From contig CAKUNE010000008.1 of the NCBI GenBank assembly GCA_934668345.1, positions 1-40,332 of the forward strand: a DNA stretch of 40,332 bases, read 5' to 3'. The position numbers were made by a program, and so were the translations under genes. The DNA comes from an uncultured Collinsella sp. (lineage in GTDB: Bacteria > Actinomycetota > Coriobacteriia > Coriobacteriales > Coriobacteriaceae). Below the pieces are notes generated by a model, which did not search any database, was not told the origin of the DNA, and saw nothing but the letters and a program-made list of their open reading frames with translations. Below are positions 27,260 to 34,871 of this stretch, piece after piece (positions within the stretch are counted from its first letter, which is position 1; each line of letters begins with the position of its first letter).

Positions 27260-28129
27260 CTACTGGGTATCCACGTAAAGGTCAAACCCGCCCTGCGGTG
27301 TGGTGTCGACCGTGTCGGGCGCCTGTGAGTTAAAGCTCGCGGGGACCATGCGCTTTGAGGCGCAGAAGCGCGTGCCGTCGGTGGCGACGGGCGGTTCGTC
27401 GACGGTGAGCTCGTAGTCGCCGGGCTTGAGCTCGATGCCGTCACCAGCGGAATTGACGTATTGATACTCGTCAATCGTCTGCCCTTTGAGCGTACGCCCC
27501 ACGATGTGGATGAGCATTTGGCTGTCGCCACGCGCGGTGTCCCACGTCGCGCCGTCCTTGACCTCGACCGACACATGTACCGAGCGCGTGCGGCTGAGCG
27601 ATTGCTCGACAGACATCTCGACCTTGGCGGCGTCTTGGCGCTGCTGCTCGACATGGCTCCAAACGCTACCGATTGCCGAGCAGGCGATAACGCCGGCCAT
27701 GAAGGCGATGAGAATGGGGCCGAGCGGAGAGCGGCGGCCCGCGTCTTCCTCGCGAGCCAGGTCGGGGCGATGCGTGGGCGCAGGCGCCTGGGCACCCTGC
27801 GCGGGCACGTCGAGAATGCTGAAGGATGCCGTGCTGTCGGGGTCGATGGTGTGGCGCGGCTGCGGGGTCTTTGCCGGCGAGATGGACATGTCGGCTGGCT
27901 CGCCGAGCGTGGCCGTAGCGTCGGCCTTTGCCTCGTCTGCCTCGGCCTGGGCCCAGGCTTGTTCGAAGGTCAGGGGCTCGACGGGGTCGAGGGCGGCGTC
28001 CGAGTCGGCGGCGACGACGTTGCCGGTCTCGTCCTCGTCGCTCGACACGTCACGCGGCGTAGGCTCGTCCCACTCCTCGTCCGGAGCCTCACCCTCGCTA
28101 TACCACCATTCAAAGTTATCGATATCCAT
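27260..28129 (-). CDS. Membrane-anchored protein of unknown function
   Basis: I do not recognise a family. The 289-residue protein starts with about 130 acidic, low-complexity residues (DNFEWWYSEGEAPDEEWDEPTP, Ala/Asp/Glu-rich). One membrane helix follows (about 136-156, GPILIAFMAGVIACSAIGSVW), then a C-terminal domain of about 130 residues likely outside the cell. That domain has beta-strand-like text such as VHVSVEVKDGATWDTA and LKPGDYELTVDEPP, which could be an immunoglobulin-like fold. ATG 28129 has AAGGGGG upstream. It has no operon partner. A role in the envelope is a guess from topology only. Confidence 0.6.
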   Translation of the reverse strand: MDIDNFEWWYSEGEAPDEEWDEPTPRDVSSDEDETGNVVAADSDAALDPVEPLTFEQAWAQAEADEAKADATATLGEPADMSISPAKTPQPRHTIDPDSTASFSILDVPAQGAQAPAPTHRPDLAREEDAGRRSPLGPILIAFMAGVIACSAIGSVWSHVEQQRQDAAKVEMSVEQSLSRTRSVHVSVEVKDGATWDTARGDSQMLIHIVGRTLKGQTIDEYQYVNSAGDGIELKPGDYELTVDEPPVATDGTRFCASKRMVPASFNSQAPDTVDTTPQGGFDLYVDTQ

Positions 28130-28204
28130 ACGGGGCGCCCCCTTGGCCTCGCAAATAAACACTTGCCAGCCTTATACCCCCAGATGGCACGGCGGCTCGC
28201 ATGG

Positions 28205-28237
28205 AATGTAACAAAGGGACTATCCCTTTGTCACATT
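28205..28237. repeat. CAAAGG-type hairpin (family member 2)
   Basis: Arms of 15 nt (AATGTAACAAAGGGA and TCCCTTTGTCACATT) pair with one mismatch, which is a G-T wobble in the minus-strand RNA, around a 3-nt loop. It lies 7 nt after the stop codon of the DUF4143 ATPase gene and may serve as its transcript end. Confidence 0.7.
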
Positions 28238-28243
28238 TTGCGT

Positions 28244-29560
28244 TTAGCCGTGGGCGATCTTGTTTCTCAGCAAGAAGTCGACCGCCCCTACGATTCTGAT
28301 GCCGTCGATGTCTGTTGGATGCTCACCATCCCTGACGATCAGGATCTTCTCGTACGAATCAGGGATTTTTCCCAGCGTGTTTAGTTTGAGCGGTCGCAGC
28401 TCGCGCTCTCTGGTCGCCTCGGCATCGATCCGTTCGGTAACCTGGATATATTTACGGTCCGATCCCTCGCCGATTGCGACAAAGTCGATTTCCCCCGCGC
28501 GCAGATGGCCGCAAAACACTTCGTATCCTTCAAAGACAAGCTGGTTGTAGATAACGTTCTCGAGCATCCTTCCGCTATCGCTGCCTCTATATCCGTCAAG
28601 ATAGCTGCGGATTCCCGTATCGGCTATGTAATATTTACCGCCTGTCTTGAGAAGCTCCCGCCCCTTGACGTCATACCTTTTTACCTTGGTAAACAGGTAC
28701 GTCTCTTCCAGAGCGTCAATATACGCCGACACCGTCGATGCGTTGGTCTTACCGCCCGATGATTCGTTGAGCGTCCCTACGATTTTGTTGACCGAGGTTT
28801 GATTGGAGATGTTGTCTGCCAGATACGCACAGAGCCGCTCGAGAACGTCGCGCTTGGTGATAGCTCCGCGACCTCTACGCGTCGCGCGCAATAGGATATC
28901 GCGCGCGACAATCGTCTGATAGAGGCTGCGGATGTAGTCGCGGCACGGTTCGCGTCTTGGCTCGTCATGAGCCAGAAACGGCATGCCGCCATAGGTTATG
29001 TACTGCTCGAGCACGGTGTTTGAATTAAGGCGATCGCCCGTCTTGGAAACGAGCTCGGCCCTCTCGTCAAGCCCTTCGGCAACGACCGCATCGATCGAGC
29101 GAAAATCAAGATACTCGCCAAACGTGAGCGGCTGCATCTTGACCTCGATATACCGGCCCGAGATAAGCGTTGCAAGCTCGCTCGATAGCAAAAAGGCATT
29201 GGAGCCCGTGACATAGATATCGCACGGCAAATCGATTCGGAGCGAGTTAACCGCCTTTTCCCAGCCCTCGACATTCTGGAGCTCGTCAAAGAACAGATAG
29301 GGGCGATCGACACCGTCAACGCGCTCCCGAACCATGCGATAAAACGTCAGGTAATCTGTAATCCCCGCATACTCTAGAGATTCCATCTTAAAGGTCAGCA
29401 AACGCTCGGCCGGCACCCCCTGTTGCGCCAGGTGCTCCCTCATCATGTCCAATAACGTGGATTTGCCGCAACGGCGTATACCCGTCACGATTTTGATGAG
29501 GTCGGTATCCTGAAAAGCAATGAGTCGATCAAGATAGCGGCTTCGGCGAACGATGTTCAT
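28244..29560 (-). CDS. AAA-type ATPase with DUF4143 domain (copy A)
   Basis: The 438-residue protein has an AAA_14 ATPase domain followed by DUF4143, a common pairing of unknown biological role in gut bacteria and archaea. Walker A is GIRRCGKST (27-35) and Walker B YLFFDELQN (88-96), with a sensor-like TGSNAFLLSSEL. The C-terminal part has a nuclease-like core, where E (LENVIYNQL), GEIDFVA and YIQVTE could form a PD-(D/E)XK-type site; the Lys is replaced. ATG 29560 has GGGAG upstream. Its promoter zone is filled by two palindromes (29587-29666). A paralogue lies at 37404, only about 25% alike by eye. Confidence 0.85.
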   Translation of the reverse strand: MNIVRRSRYLDRLIAFQDTDLIKIVTGIRRCGKSTLLDMMREHLAQQGVPAERLLTFKMESLEYAGITDYLTFYRMVRERVDGVDRPYLFFDELQNVEGWEKAVNSLRIDLPCDIYVTGSNAFLLSSELATLISGRYIEVKMQPLTFGEYLDFRSIDAVVAEGLDERAELVSKTGDRLNSNTVLEQYITYGGMPFLAHDEPRREPCRDYIRSLYQTIVARDILLRATRRGRGAITKRDVLERLCAYLADNISNQTSVNKIVGTLNESSGGKTNASTVSAYIDALEETYLFTKVKRYDVKGRELLKTGGKYYIADTGIRSYLDGYRGSDSGRMLENVIYNQLVFEGYEVFCGHLRAGEIDFVAIGEGSDRKYIQVTERIDAEATRERELRPLKLNTLGKIPDSYEKILIVRDGEHPTDIDGIRIVGAVDFLLRNKIAHG

Positions 29561-29586
29561 AGAGTCTCCCTAGCGCCCGGCCAGAC

Positions 29587-29666
29587 GTAACATCTTATAA
29601 ACTTGCAGATTTTACAAGTTTATAAGATGTTACCTTACAAACTTGCAAATAATGCGAGTTTATAAG
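29587..29666 (-). promoter_or_regulatory. Double palindrome upstream of DUF4143 ATPase A
   Basis: A perfect inverted repeat with 19-bp arms (29587-29605 and 29615-29633, 9-nt spacer) is followed by a second, imperfect one (29634-29646/29654-29666). All four arms share the half-site CTTATAAACTTG or a close variant. On the minus strand TTGCAA and TATAAA, 18 nt apart, could be the promoter, lying inside the array. This looks like a tandem operator for the ATPase gene that starts 27 nt away. Confidence 0.65.
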
Positions 29667-29716
29667 AAATGAGCCGCCTCCTCCGCTTTAAAACAAACTC
29701 GCGGTGCCGCTCGTCA

Positions 29717-29747
29717 ATGTGACAAAGGGACTATCTCTTTGTCACAT
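29717..29747. repeat. CAAAGG-type hairpin (family member 3)
   Basis: Perfect 11-bp arms ATGTGACAAAG/CTTTGTCACAT flank GGACTATCT. It lies between the MerR-type gene and the ATPase A operator, in a 256-nt gap otherwise made of palindromes. Confidence 0.7.
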
Positions 29748-29754
29748 CGAAGTT

Positions 29755-29813
29755 GCGGTGGAATAGTTCCCGTTTGTGCGATTACTCAGGCTATTTAGGA
29801 ACTATTTCACCGC
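29755..29813 (-). repeat. 16-bp inverted repeat directly after the MerR-type gene
   Basis: The arms GCGGTGGAATAGTTCC and GGAACTATTTCACCGC pair with a single mismatch around a 27-nt loop. The stem starts 3 nt after the stop codon of the regulator gene. No T run follows, so termination would need another signal. Confidence 0.65.
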
Positions 29814-29816
29814 GAG

Positions 29817-30683
29817 TTATTTGAGGACAACGGGGACTTGGATGCAGCAGAAGTCTTCTTGGTGGGACTCGTCGTAGCTCGTGGTATCGAGGTAGCAAAA
29901 GTCGAAGGCGTTGCCGATGGGCTGGAGCGCGTGCTCGTCCATGCAGGCAACGATGGCGCGGATGCCCTCGGGCTCGTACGGCATACCCCAGCGGCTCATG
30001 CACAGATACGTGCCCTCGGGCAGCACTTCGATGCCGATCTCTGCCAGCTCGGCGGGATCGCTCGGCAGTAGCCCCTCGGCACCGCGCGGCAGCACGGCAA
30101 AGGAGCCGGCGCCGGCGATGGGGTCGTCGGAATGCAGCGCCTCGCGACGTAGCATGGCGCCCCAGCCGCGCATGGGGCGCGTGCCCGTCAACGTACGCAT
30201 GCGCAGAATCGCCCGCATGAGCGTGGGGTGAAGCATCGAGCGGCCACGCTCGATATCGCCCGGGAACTCCTCAAAGACCACGTAGCGGCGCTCAAACTGC
30301 TTGAGCTCCGGCCTGCCCTCGCGCTCGCGCCAGTAAACCGCCTCGTCGTAAAAGCTCAGGCGCTCCTGCACGCTCGCGCGCTCGGCTTTGAGCTCGGCGA
30401 TCTGCTCATCGAGCGCCTGCACCCGTGAGCGCAGGTGATCGGTCATCTCGCCAATGTCGAACGTCGAGGTCAGACGGTCGATCTCGTCGAGTTCGAGCCC
30501 CAGGTCGCGCAGCATGCAGATCAGACGCATGAGCGGGATCTGCGTGGGCGAATAGAAACGGTAGCCCTTTTCGTTAACCACGGCGGGCTTAAACAGACCG
30601 ATCTTGTCGTAATAGATGAGCGTTTGGCGCGAAACGTTAAACAAGCTCGCCATCTCGCTAATCGCATACATGCCCGTCTGCAT
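29817..30683 (-). CDS. MerR-family transcriptional regulator with effector domain
   Basis: The 288-residue protein has a MerR winged helix at the N-terminus (YAISEMASLFNVSRQTLIYYDKIGLFKP, about 5-33), then a long helix (about 80-125) for dimerisation. The C-terminal 150 residues resemble the GyrI-like ligand domains found in BmrR-type multidrug sensors. The usual Tyr-Tyr of the DNA domain is present as IYYDKIGLF. ATG 30683 with GGGAGG upstream. Its targets are unknown; the adjacent ubiX operon and the MFS gene at 36 kb are candidates. It is separated from ubiX by a hairpin, so it may be transcribed independently. Confidence 0.85.
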   Translation of the reverse strand: MQTGMYAISEMASLFNVSRQTLIYYDKIGLFKPAVVNEKGYRFYSPTQIPLMRLICMLRDLGLELDEIDRLTSTFDIGEMTDHLRSRVQALDEQIAELKAERASVQERLSFYDEAVYWREREGRPELKQFERRYVVFEEFPGDIERGRSMLHPTLMRAILRMRTLTGTRPMRGWGAMLRREALHSDDPIAGAGSFAVLPRGAEGLLPSDPAELAEIGIEVLPEGTYLCMSRWGMPYEPEGIRAIVACMDEHALQPIGNAFDFCYLDTTSYDESHQEDFCCIQVPVVLK

Positions 30684-30703
30684 AGATCCTCCCGACACAC
30701 CAA

Positions 30704-30731
30704 AGCCCGCCGCCCACAGGGGCAGCGGGCT
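30704..30731 (-). terminator. Hairpin terminator after ubiX
   Basis: The arms AGCCCGCCGCCC and GGGCAGCGGGCT pair with one mismatch around ACAG. On the minus strand the stem is followed by TTTGG, a short T run. It separates ubiX from the regulator gene. Confidence 0.6.
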
Positions 30732-30763
30732 CAAACACTACTCGTATCCTACCCTAAAGACGC

Positions 30764-31342
30764 CTATGACCAGCGCTTATAGTTTGCGCATGACACGCCG
30801 ACGGCCTCGAGTGCCTTGGCGGCGATGTGATGCACCGCGTCGTCGAGCGTGACGGGGCCGTTGTAAAACGTGAGCATGGGCGGCATGAGCATGACGCCCG
30901 GTACGCGCGCCAGGCGCGCCATGTTGTCGACGTGAATGGCGCTGAAGGGCGTCTCGCGCACCATGAGCACCAGGCGGCGCTGCTCTTTCATCTGCACGTC
31001 GGCCGCACGCAGCAACAGATTGTCGCTGTAGCCGCTCGCGATGCCGGCGAGCGTCTTCATGGAGCAGGGTGCCACGATCATGCCATCGACCGGATAGGTG
31101 CCGCTTGCGATGGCGGCGCCGATATTCTTGTTGTCGTAGACCACATCGGCATGCGTGGCATACTCGTCGAGCGTCATGCCGAGCTCCTGCTCGATGGTGA
31201 TCTCTCCCCCGCGCGTGACGACAAGCGCCGACTCGGCACCGGCCTGACGCAGACATTTGAGGCACTCAAGGCCCAGCGCGGCACCGCTGGCGCCAGACAC
31301 GCCAACGACAATGCGACGGGGACGGACAGAAGACTCAGGCAT
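30764..31342 (-). CDS. ubiX: Flavin prenyltransferase UbiX/Pad1 family
   Basis: UbiX joins a dimethylallyl group to FMN to make prenyl-FMN, the cofactor of UbiD decarboxylases. The 192-residue protein shows the flavin-binding VVGVSGASGAALG, the APCSMKTLAGIASGYSDNLLLRAADV segment and the RRLVLMVRETPFSAIH motif, all diagnostic. ATG 31342 has AGGAG upstream; the long frame reaching 31705 crosses the structured element and is a shadow. It lies downstream of ubiD, with element copy 4 in between. Confidence 0.93.
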   Translation of the reverse strand: MPESSVRPRRIVVGVSGASGAALGLECLKCLRQAGAESALVVTRGGEITIEQELGMTLDEYATHADVVYDNKNIGAAIASGTYPVDGMIVAPCSMKTLAGIASGYSDNLLLRAADVQMKEQRRLVLMVRETPFSAIHVDNMARLARVPGVMLMPPMLTFYNGPVTLDDAVHHIAAKALEAVGVSCANYKRWS

Positions 31343-31370
31343 GACAACTCCTAACAACAAAATGGCAGCT

Positions 31371-31531
31371 ATAGGTCGGGCAATGTCAGCGAGCGCGCGT
31401 CTGGCGAGGCAAGGTGCCCCGAAACAAGAAGGCATAGGGCTTATGCCCATGCCTTCGCAGTTGAGGGGCAGATTGCCCGCCAGGCGCGGGCGCAGCGTCG
31501 AGTGGTCCGGCGTTCGGTAGAACGCCGGAAC
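31371..31531 (-). repeat. Structured 3'-end element, copy 4 (between ubiD and ubiX)
   Basis: This is the most diverged copy. It starts 1 nt after the ubiD stop and ends 29 nt before the ubiX start, so it lies inside a likely operon. The first hairpin is CCGGCGTTC/GAACGCCGG. The inner hairpin uses GAAGGCAT/ATGCCTTC and GGGC/GCCC where the others have GACC/GGTC. GGCAA/TTGCC replaces GACAA/TTGTC. TGCCCC/GGGGCA forms an added stem. The main stem pairs less well at its base. The far end reads GGGCAATGTCAGCGAGCGC on the plus strand, without the ATGTTTT of the other copies. Confidence 0.82.
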
Positions 31532-31532
31532 C

Positions 31533-33020
31533 TTAGAAAGCAATCTCCTTGGCCCACTTGTCTGTGTCGATCTCCATGAACTGCGAGCGGATGAAGTTCT
31601 TCTTGAGGTCGAACGGAACCGTGCAGTCGAAGATGGCCTTGCAGGCGATGCCGTGCTCGCGGATCGAAGGATCGAACGCGGGGTCGTTGGACGGGTCGAG
31701 CACATGGCAGTGGCAGCCGGGGATGGTGATGAGGTCGACGTCGGCCTGGAAGCGCGTGGTCATGGCCCACATCACGTCGCTCATATCGAAGATGTCGACA
31801 TCCTCGTCGACCAGAATCACATGCTTGAGCTCGGAAAATGCCGAGAAGGCGAGCATGGCGGCGTTGCGCTGACGGCCCTCGTCATTTTTGCTCGACTTCT
31901 TAAACTGCATGATGGCAACGAACTTGCCACCGCCGCAGGGGGCAGCGTGAACGTTGAGCAGGCGGCCCGGGATAGCGGTCTCGACCATCTTGTAGATGGA
32001 AGCCTCGGTGGGAATACCGGCCATGGACACGTGCTCGTGCGAAGGGCCGATGCAGCTCTCCATAATGGGGTTGACACGCGTGGTGACGGCGGTGATCTTG
32101 ATCACCGGGCAGACCTTGGCGCCGCCGGTGTAGCCGGGGAACTCGGGCATGGCGTAGCCGTGGCCGTTGACGTCCTCGTTGATGGTCTCGTCGTGCATGA
32201 GGTAGCCCTCGAGCACGTACTCGGCATTGGCGATGCACTTCTGCGGAACGGTGACGCAGTCGGCAAGCTCGACGGCGTGGCCGCGCAGGGCACCGGCGAT
32301 CTGCAGCTCGTTAAAGCCGAGCGGCGTGGTGGGCGCCTCGAAGCCACAGCACATGTACACGGCGGGATCCAGGCCGATGGAGATGGAGATGGGCATGTCC
32401 TCGCCGCGCTGGCAGTACTCGTCAAAGAACGCGCCCAGGTGACGGCTGCCGGGGGTAATCCACATGGCAAGCTTATCCTTGTCGACGCAGGAGAAGCGGT
32501 GGATGGTCACGTCGGACTGGGAGCCGTCGGGGCTCGTGCCATAGGCGAGGCCCATGGTGATGTAGGGGCCGCCGTCGACGGGCGTGTTGGTGGGAGCGGG
32601 GACGATCTTGCGCAGGTCAAAGCCCTCGTCGGTCGCCTTGTACACGACCTCCTGGCAGTCGACGTGCGTACCCTCGGCAATCTGCTCGGGCGCGATCAGG
32701 TTCTCGAAGCGCTTGCCGATTTCGAGGCCCAGGTGCTCCTCGTCCAGGTTGAGCAGGGCGGCAACGCGCTTGCGGCTGGCAAGCATGCCGATGCAGACCT
32801 TGGCATCGTCAAAGCCCTTGACGTTGTTGAAGACCATCGCCGGGCCCTCTTTGGTCGGGCGCATAACGGTGCCGCCGGCACCGACGTGGCGATAGACGCC
32901 CGAGACCTCGGCATCGGGATCGACCTGGGTGTCGGTCTCGAGCAGCTGGCCCGGCATCTCGCGCAAAAAGTCGAGCGCGGAGCGCAGGTCGTGGATCTGG
33001 GAAGCATCGGTAGTGGACAT
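31533..33020 (-). CDS. UbiD-family prenyl-FMN-dependent decarboxylase
   Basis: UbiD enzymes add or remove carboxyl groups on aromatic or unsaturated acids using prenyl-FMN. The 495-residue protein has the family's conserved centre. It includes YRHVGAGGTVMRP near the start, PITYITMGLAYG-like GGPYITMGLAYG, the NAEYVLEGYL segment with the catalytic Glu pair, and the late DVDIFDMSDVMWAMTTRFQAD. Length fits the gallate/protocatechuate and phenolic-acid branch. The true substrate is unknown. ATG 33020 has AAAGGAG upstream, and a nearby hairpin may influence initiation. A transporter gene lies directly upstream and ubiX downstream. Confidence 0.92.
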   Translation of the reverse strand: MSTTDASQIHDLRSALDFLREMPGQLLETDTQVDPDAEVSGVYRHVGAGGTVMRPTKEGPAMVFNNVKGFDDAKVCIGMLASRKRVAALLNLDEEHLGLEIGKRFENLIAPEQIAEGTHVDCQEVVYKATDEGFDLRKIVPAPTNTPVDGGPYITMGLAYGTSPDGSQSDVTIHRFSCVDKDKLAMWITPGSRHLGAFFDEYCQRGEDMPISISIGLDPAVYMCCGFEAPTTPLGFNELQIAGALRGHAVELADCVTVPQKCIANAEYVLEGYLMHDETINEDVNGHGYAMPEFPGYTGGAKVCPVIKITAVTTRVNPIMESCIGPSHEHVSMAGIPTEASIYKMVETAIPGRLLNVHAAPCGGGKFVAIMQFKKSSKNDEGRQRNAAMLAFSAFSELKHVILVDEDVDIFDMSDVMWAMTTRFQADVDLITIPGCHCHVLDPSNDPAFDPSIREHGIACKAIFDCTVPFDLKKNFIRSQFMEIDTDKWAKEIAF

Positions 33021-33023
33021 AGC

Positions 33024-33068
33024 ATGCTCCTTTCGGGAGAGTGCCCGGCGGCGAGGATGCCGCCGGGC
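33024..33068 (-). promoter_or_regulatory. Hairpins in the ubiD leader near the ribosome site
   Basis: A perfect 10-bp hairpin (GCCCGGCGGC/GCCGCCGGGC, 33043-33068) lies 23 nt before the ubiD ATG. Between it and the start, CTCC-CGAAA-GGAG can form a small stem that hides the ribosome site. Together they could tune ubiD translation relative to the transporter gene. Confidence 0.45.
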
Positions 33069-33162
33069 TGGGTAACGTAGTGGGGCCGCGGCGCTCATAG
33101 ATGGGACGCTCGGCCACTCGCAGTTCAAGCACTCGGCTGCTTACAGCCCAGCGCTCGACCGC

Positions 33163-34620
33163 TTACATCAGGCCAAAGAGATGGAACCAGGCGGCCTCGA
33201 CCAGCACGACGATAAAGACGACCGCGGTGAGGGGAATACCCATGCGCATGGCCTCTTTGGAGGTGTAGCCGCCGGCGTCCTTGCCCTCGCCGATAAGGAT
33301 CGGCAGGTTATGGAACGGCAGGATGTAGTGGATGTTGATGGACGTGAAGACGATGAGCGCCACGGCGAGCGGGCTCACGCTGGAGCCGGCCGCGAAGCTG
33401 ATGAACGCCGGCACGCACACACCAAGCACGGCCATGACCGAGCCCATGAACATGTGGATGACCATGGAGAGCGCGGCGACAAGCAGGGCGAACAGGAAGA
33501 TGTTCTCGGGCACGGAGCTGGGAAGCACGACATCGGCGATCCAGGCGTTCATGCCGGTGGCACCGCCCACGGAGCCCACGGCCATGGCAGCCGTCAGGAA
33601 CATGAGGGACTTGATGTCGACAGCGCTCCAGCTGGCGGGGGTGAGGACCTCGCCGATGATGGGCATGGCGAGAGAAACGCCGATAGCCAGGGTAACCCAG
33701 CCGATGTAATCGCCCGAGACGGTGAGCCACAGCGCGATGGCGATGACAAGCCACACGATGGTGCGGATCTCCTTAACGGAGAGCTTGCCGAGCGCGGCCT
33801 GCTTGGCCACGATCTGCTCGCGATCGTAGACGAGCTCCTTGCTGGGCTTAAAGAGGAAGAGGCCCAGGAACAGGGTGCACAGCAGCGCAACCAGCATGGG
33901 CACGCTCATGTACAGGAACCAGTCGACGAAGGACGGGCTCATGCCGCCGGCCTCGGCGCTGTACTGCGCAACGAGCGGGTTGAGCGTGGAGTCGCCCGTC
34001 AGGAAGAACATGGAGCCCGGGGCGGCAGCGGCAAACACGAGGAAGCCGAGCTTGCCGCGGTCATCGTCACCGTAGCCGGCGGACTCGGCGATAACCGAGA
34101 CGACGGCGAGGATGAGGAAGGCACGGGGGAACGGATGAGGGATCAGCAGCGACAGCACAAAGGTGAGCGCGAAGATCGAGATGATGAGCGACTTGGCGTC
34201 GCGCACGAACTTGAGCATAAACGCATAGGCGATGCGCTCGCCCAGGCCCGACTCCTTGACCGCGCTGGCGATGAGGTAGGCGCCGATGACGAGCCACATG
34301 GTGGCTTTGGTCCACGAGCTAAACGTGGAGGCGACCGTCGCCGAGATGCTCGCGGCGCCTGTGTCGTCCACGCACACCTTGAACAGAACGAGCAGCGCGC
34401 AATAGAGCAGGCCCACAAAGCCCGGCTGTGCCACACCGCATGCCCAGAACACCACCGTGGCGAGCGTCAGTGCCAGACAGGTCTGACCGCCGACCGTGAG
34501 CTCGACCGTCGAGCTCAGCTCCGCCAAAGGAAGAAACTTCACCAGCAAAAAGACAACGATACCCAGCACAAAGCCAATTTCGCGCTTGGTGATCTTAAAC
34601 GCCTTCTTTTCCGCTTCCAT
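33163..34620 (-). CDS. DASS/SLC13-type anion transporter
   Basis: The 485-residue protein has about twelve membrane segments and the layout of divalent anion:sodium symporters (CitT/DASS). Visible parts are the long amphipathic stretch TFSSWTKATMWLVIGAYLIASAVKESGLGERIAY, the hairpin-like NPLVAQYSAEAGG, and the C-terminal INIHYILPFHNLPILIGEGKDAGGYTSKEAMRMGIPL. Such carriers move carboxylates. Since the next gene is a UbiD decarboxylase, it most likely imports the aromatic or unsaturated acid to be decarboxylated. ATG 34620 has GGTGGGG upstream. Confidence 0.88.
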   Translation of the reverse strand: MEAEKKAFKITKREIGFVLGIVVFLLVKFLPLAELSSTVELTVGGQTCLALTLATVVFWACGVAQPGFVGLLYCALLVLFKVCVDDTGAASISATVASTFSSWTKATMWLVIGAYLIASAVKESGLGERIAYAFMLKFVRDAKSLIISIFALTFVLSLLIPHPFPRAFLILAVVSVIAESAGYGDDDRGKLGFLVFAAAAPGSMFFLTGDSTLNPLVAQYSAEAGGMSPSFVDWFLYMSVPMLVALLCTLFLGLFLFKPSKELVYDREQIVAKQAALGKLSVKEIRTIVWLVIAIALWLTVSGDYIGWVTLAIGVSLAMPIIGEVLTPASWSAVDIKSLMFLTAAMAVGSVGGATGMNAWIADVVLPSSVPENIFLFALLVAALSMVIHMFMGSVMAVLGVCVPAFISFAAGSSVSPLAVALIVFTSINIHYILPFHNLPILIGEGKDAGGYTSKEAMRMGIPLTAVVFIVVLVEAAWFHLFGLM

Positions 34621-34674
34621 CTCCCCACCTTTCTTGTTGGGGGCGCTCCGGACTCGCGGCCACGCTGGCCGCTT

Positions 34675-34705
34675 AAAAAGGGGGCGCCCGTTATCGGACA
34701 CCCCC
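34675..34705 (-). terminator. Terminator/attenuator ahead of the transporter gene
   Basis: On the minus strand GGGGGTGTCCG-ATAA-CGGGCGCCCCC pairs over all 11 positions, two of them G-T, and is followed by TTTTT. It lies 54 nt before the transporter start, after the previous gene already has its own terminator. A second GCGCCCCC (about 34640-34647) near the ribosome site could pair with the same G run, giving an alternative fold. Confidence 0.65.
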
Positions 34706-34771
34706 TACGTTGCGCTGTGTTGTGGCAATACAGTCAAGCGGATTTTTTGGATGAGAAGCGATCCCCTGGAC

Positions 34772-34838
34772 AAAAACCGTCACAACATTCGACGCTTTTC
34801 CTCGTTTTCGAGATTTTCATCGAATGTTGTGACGGTTT
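34772..34838 (-). terminator. 19-bp inverted repeat with T run, end of the fusion gene
   Basis: Perfect 19-bp arms (34774-34792 and 34820-34838) enclose a 27-nt loop that itself holds CTCGTTTTCGAG. On the minus strand the stem ends in TTTTTGTCC, giving an intrinsic terminator 27 nt after the fusion-gene stop. Confidence 0.75.
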
Positions 34839-34846
34839 GGATATGG

Positions 34847-34871
34847 CAAAGGGACTGTACCTTTGTTACAT
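34847..34871. repeat. CAAAGG-type hairpin (family member 4), overlapping a stop codon
   Basis: GCAAAGG and CCTTTGT form the core, with outer positions less complete. The right arm includes the TAA stop of the LpdD-isomerase gene, so coding sequence and repeat overlap by a few bases. Confidence 0.5.

Noticed and set aside
30764..31705. Longer ubiX reading frame starting at 31705
   Set aside because: The extra 121 codons cross element copy 4 and the end of ubiD, and the family match and ribosome site both begin at 31342.
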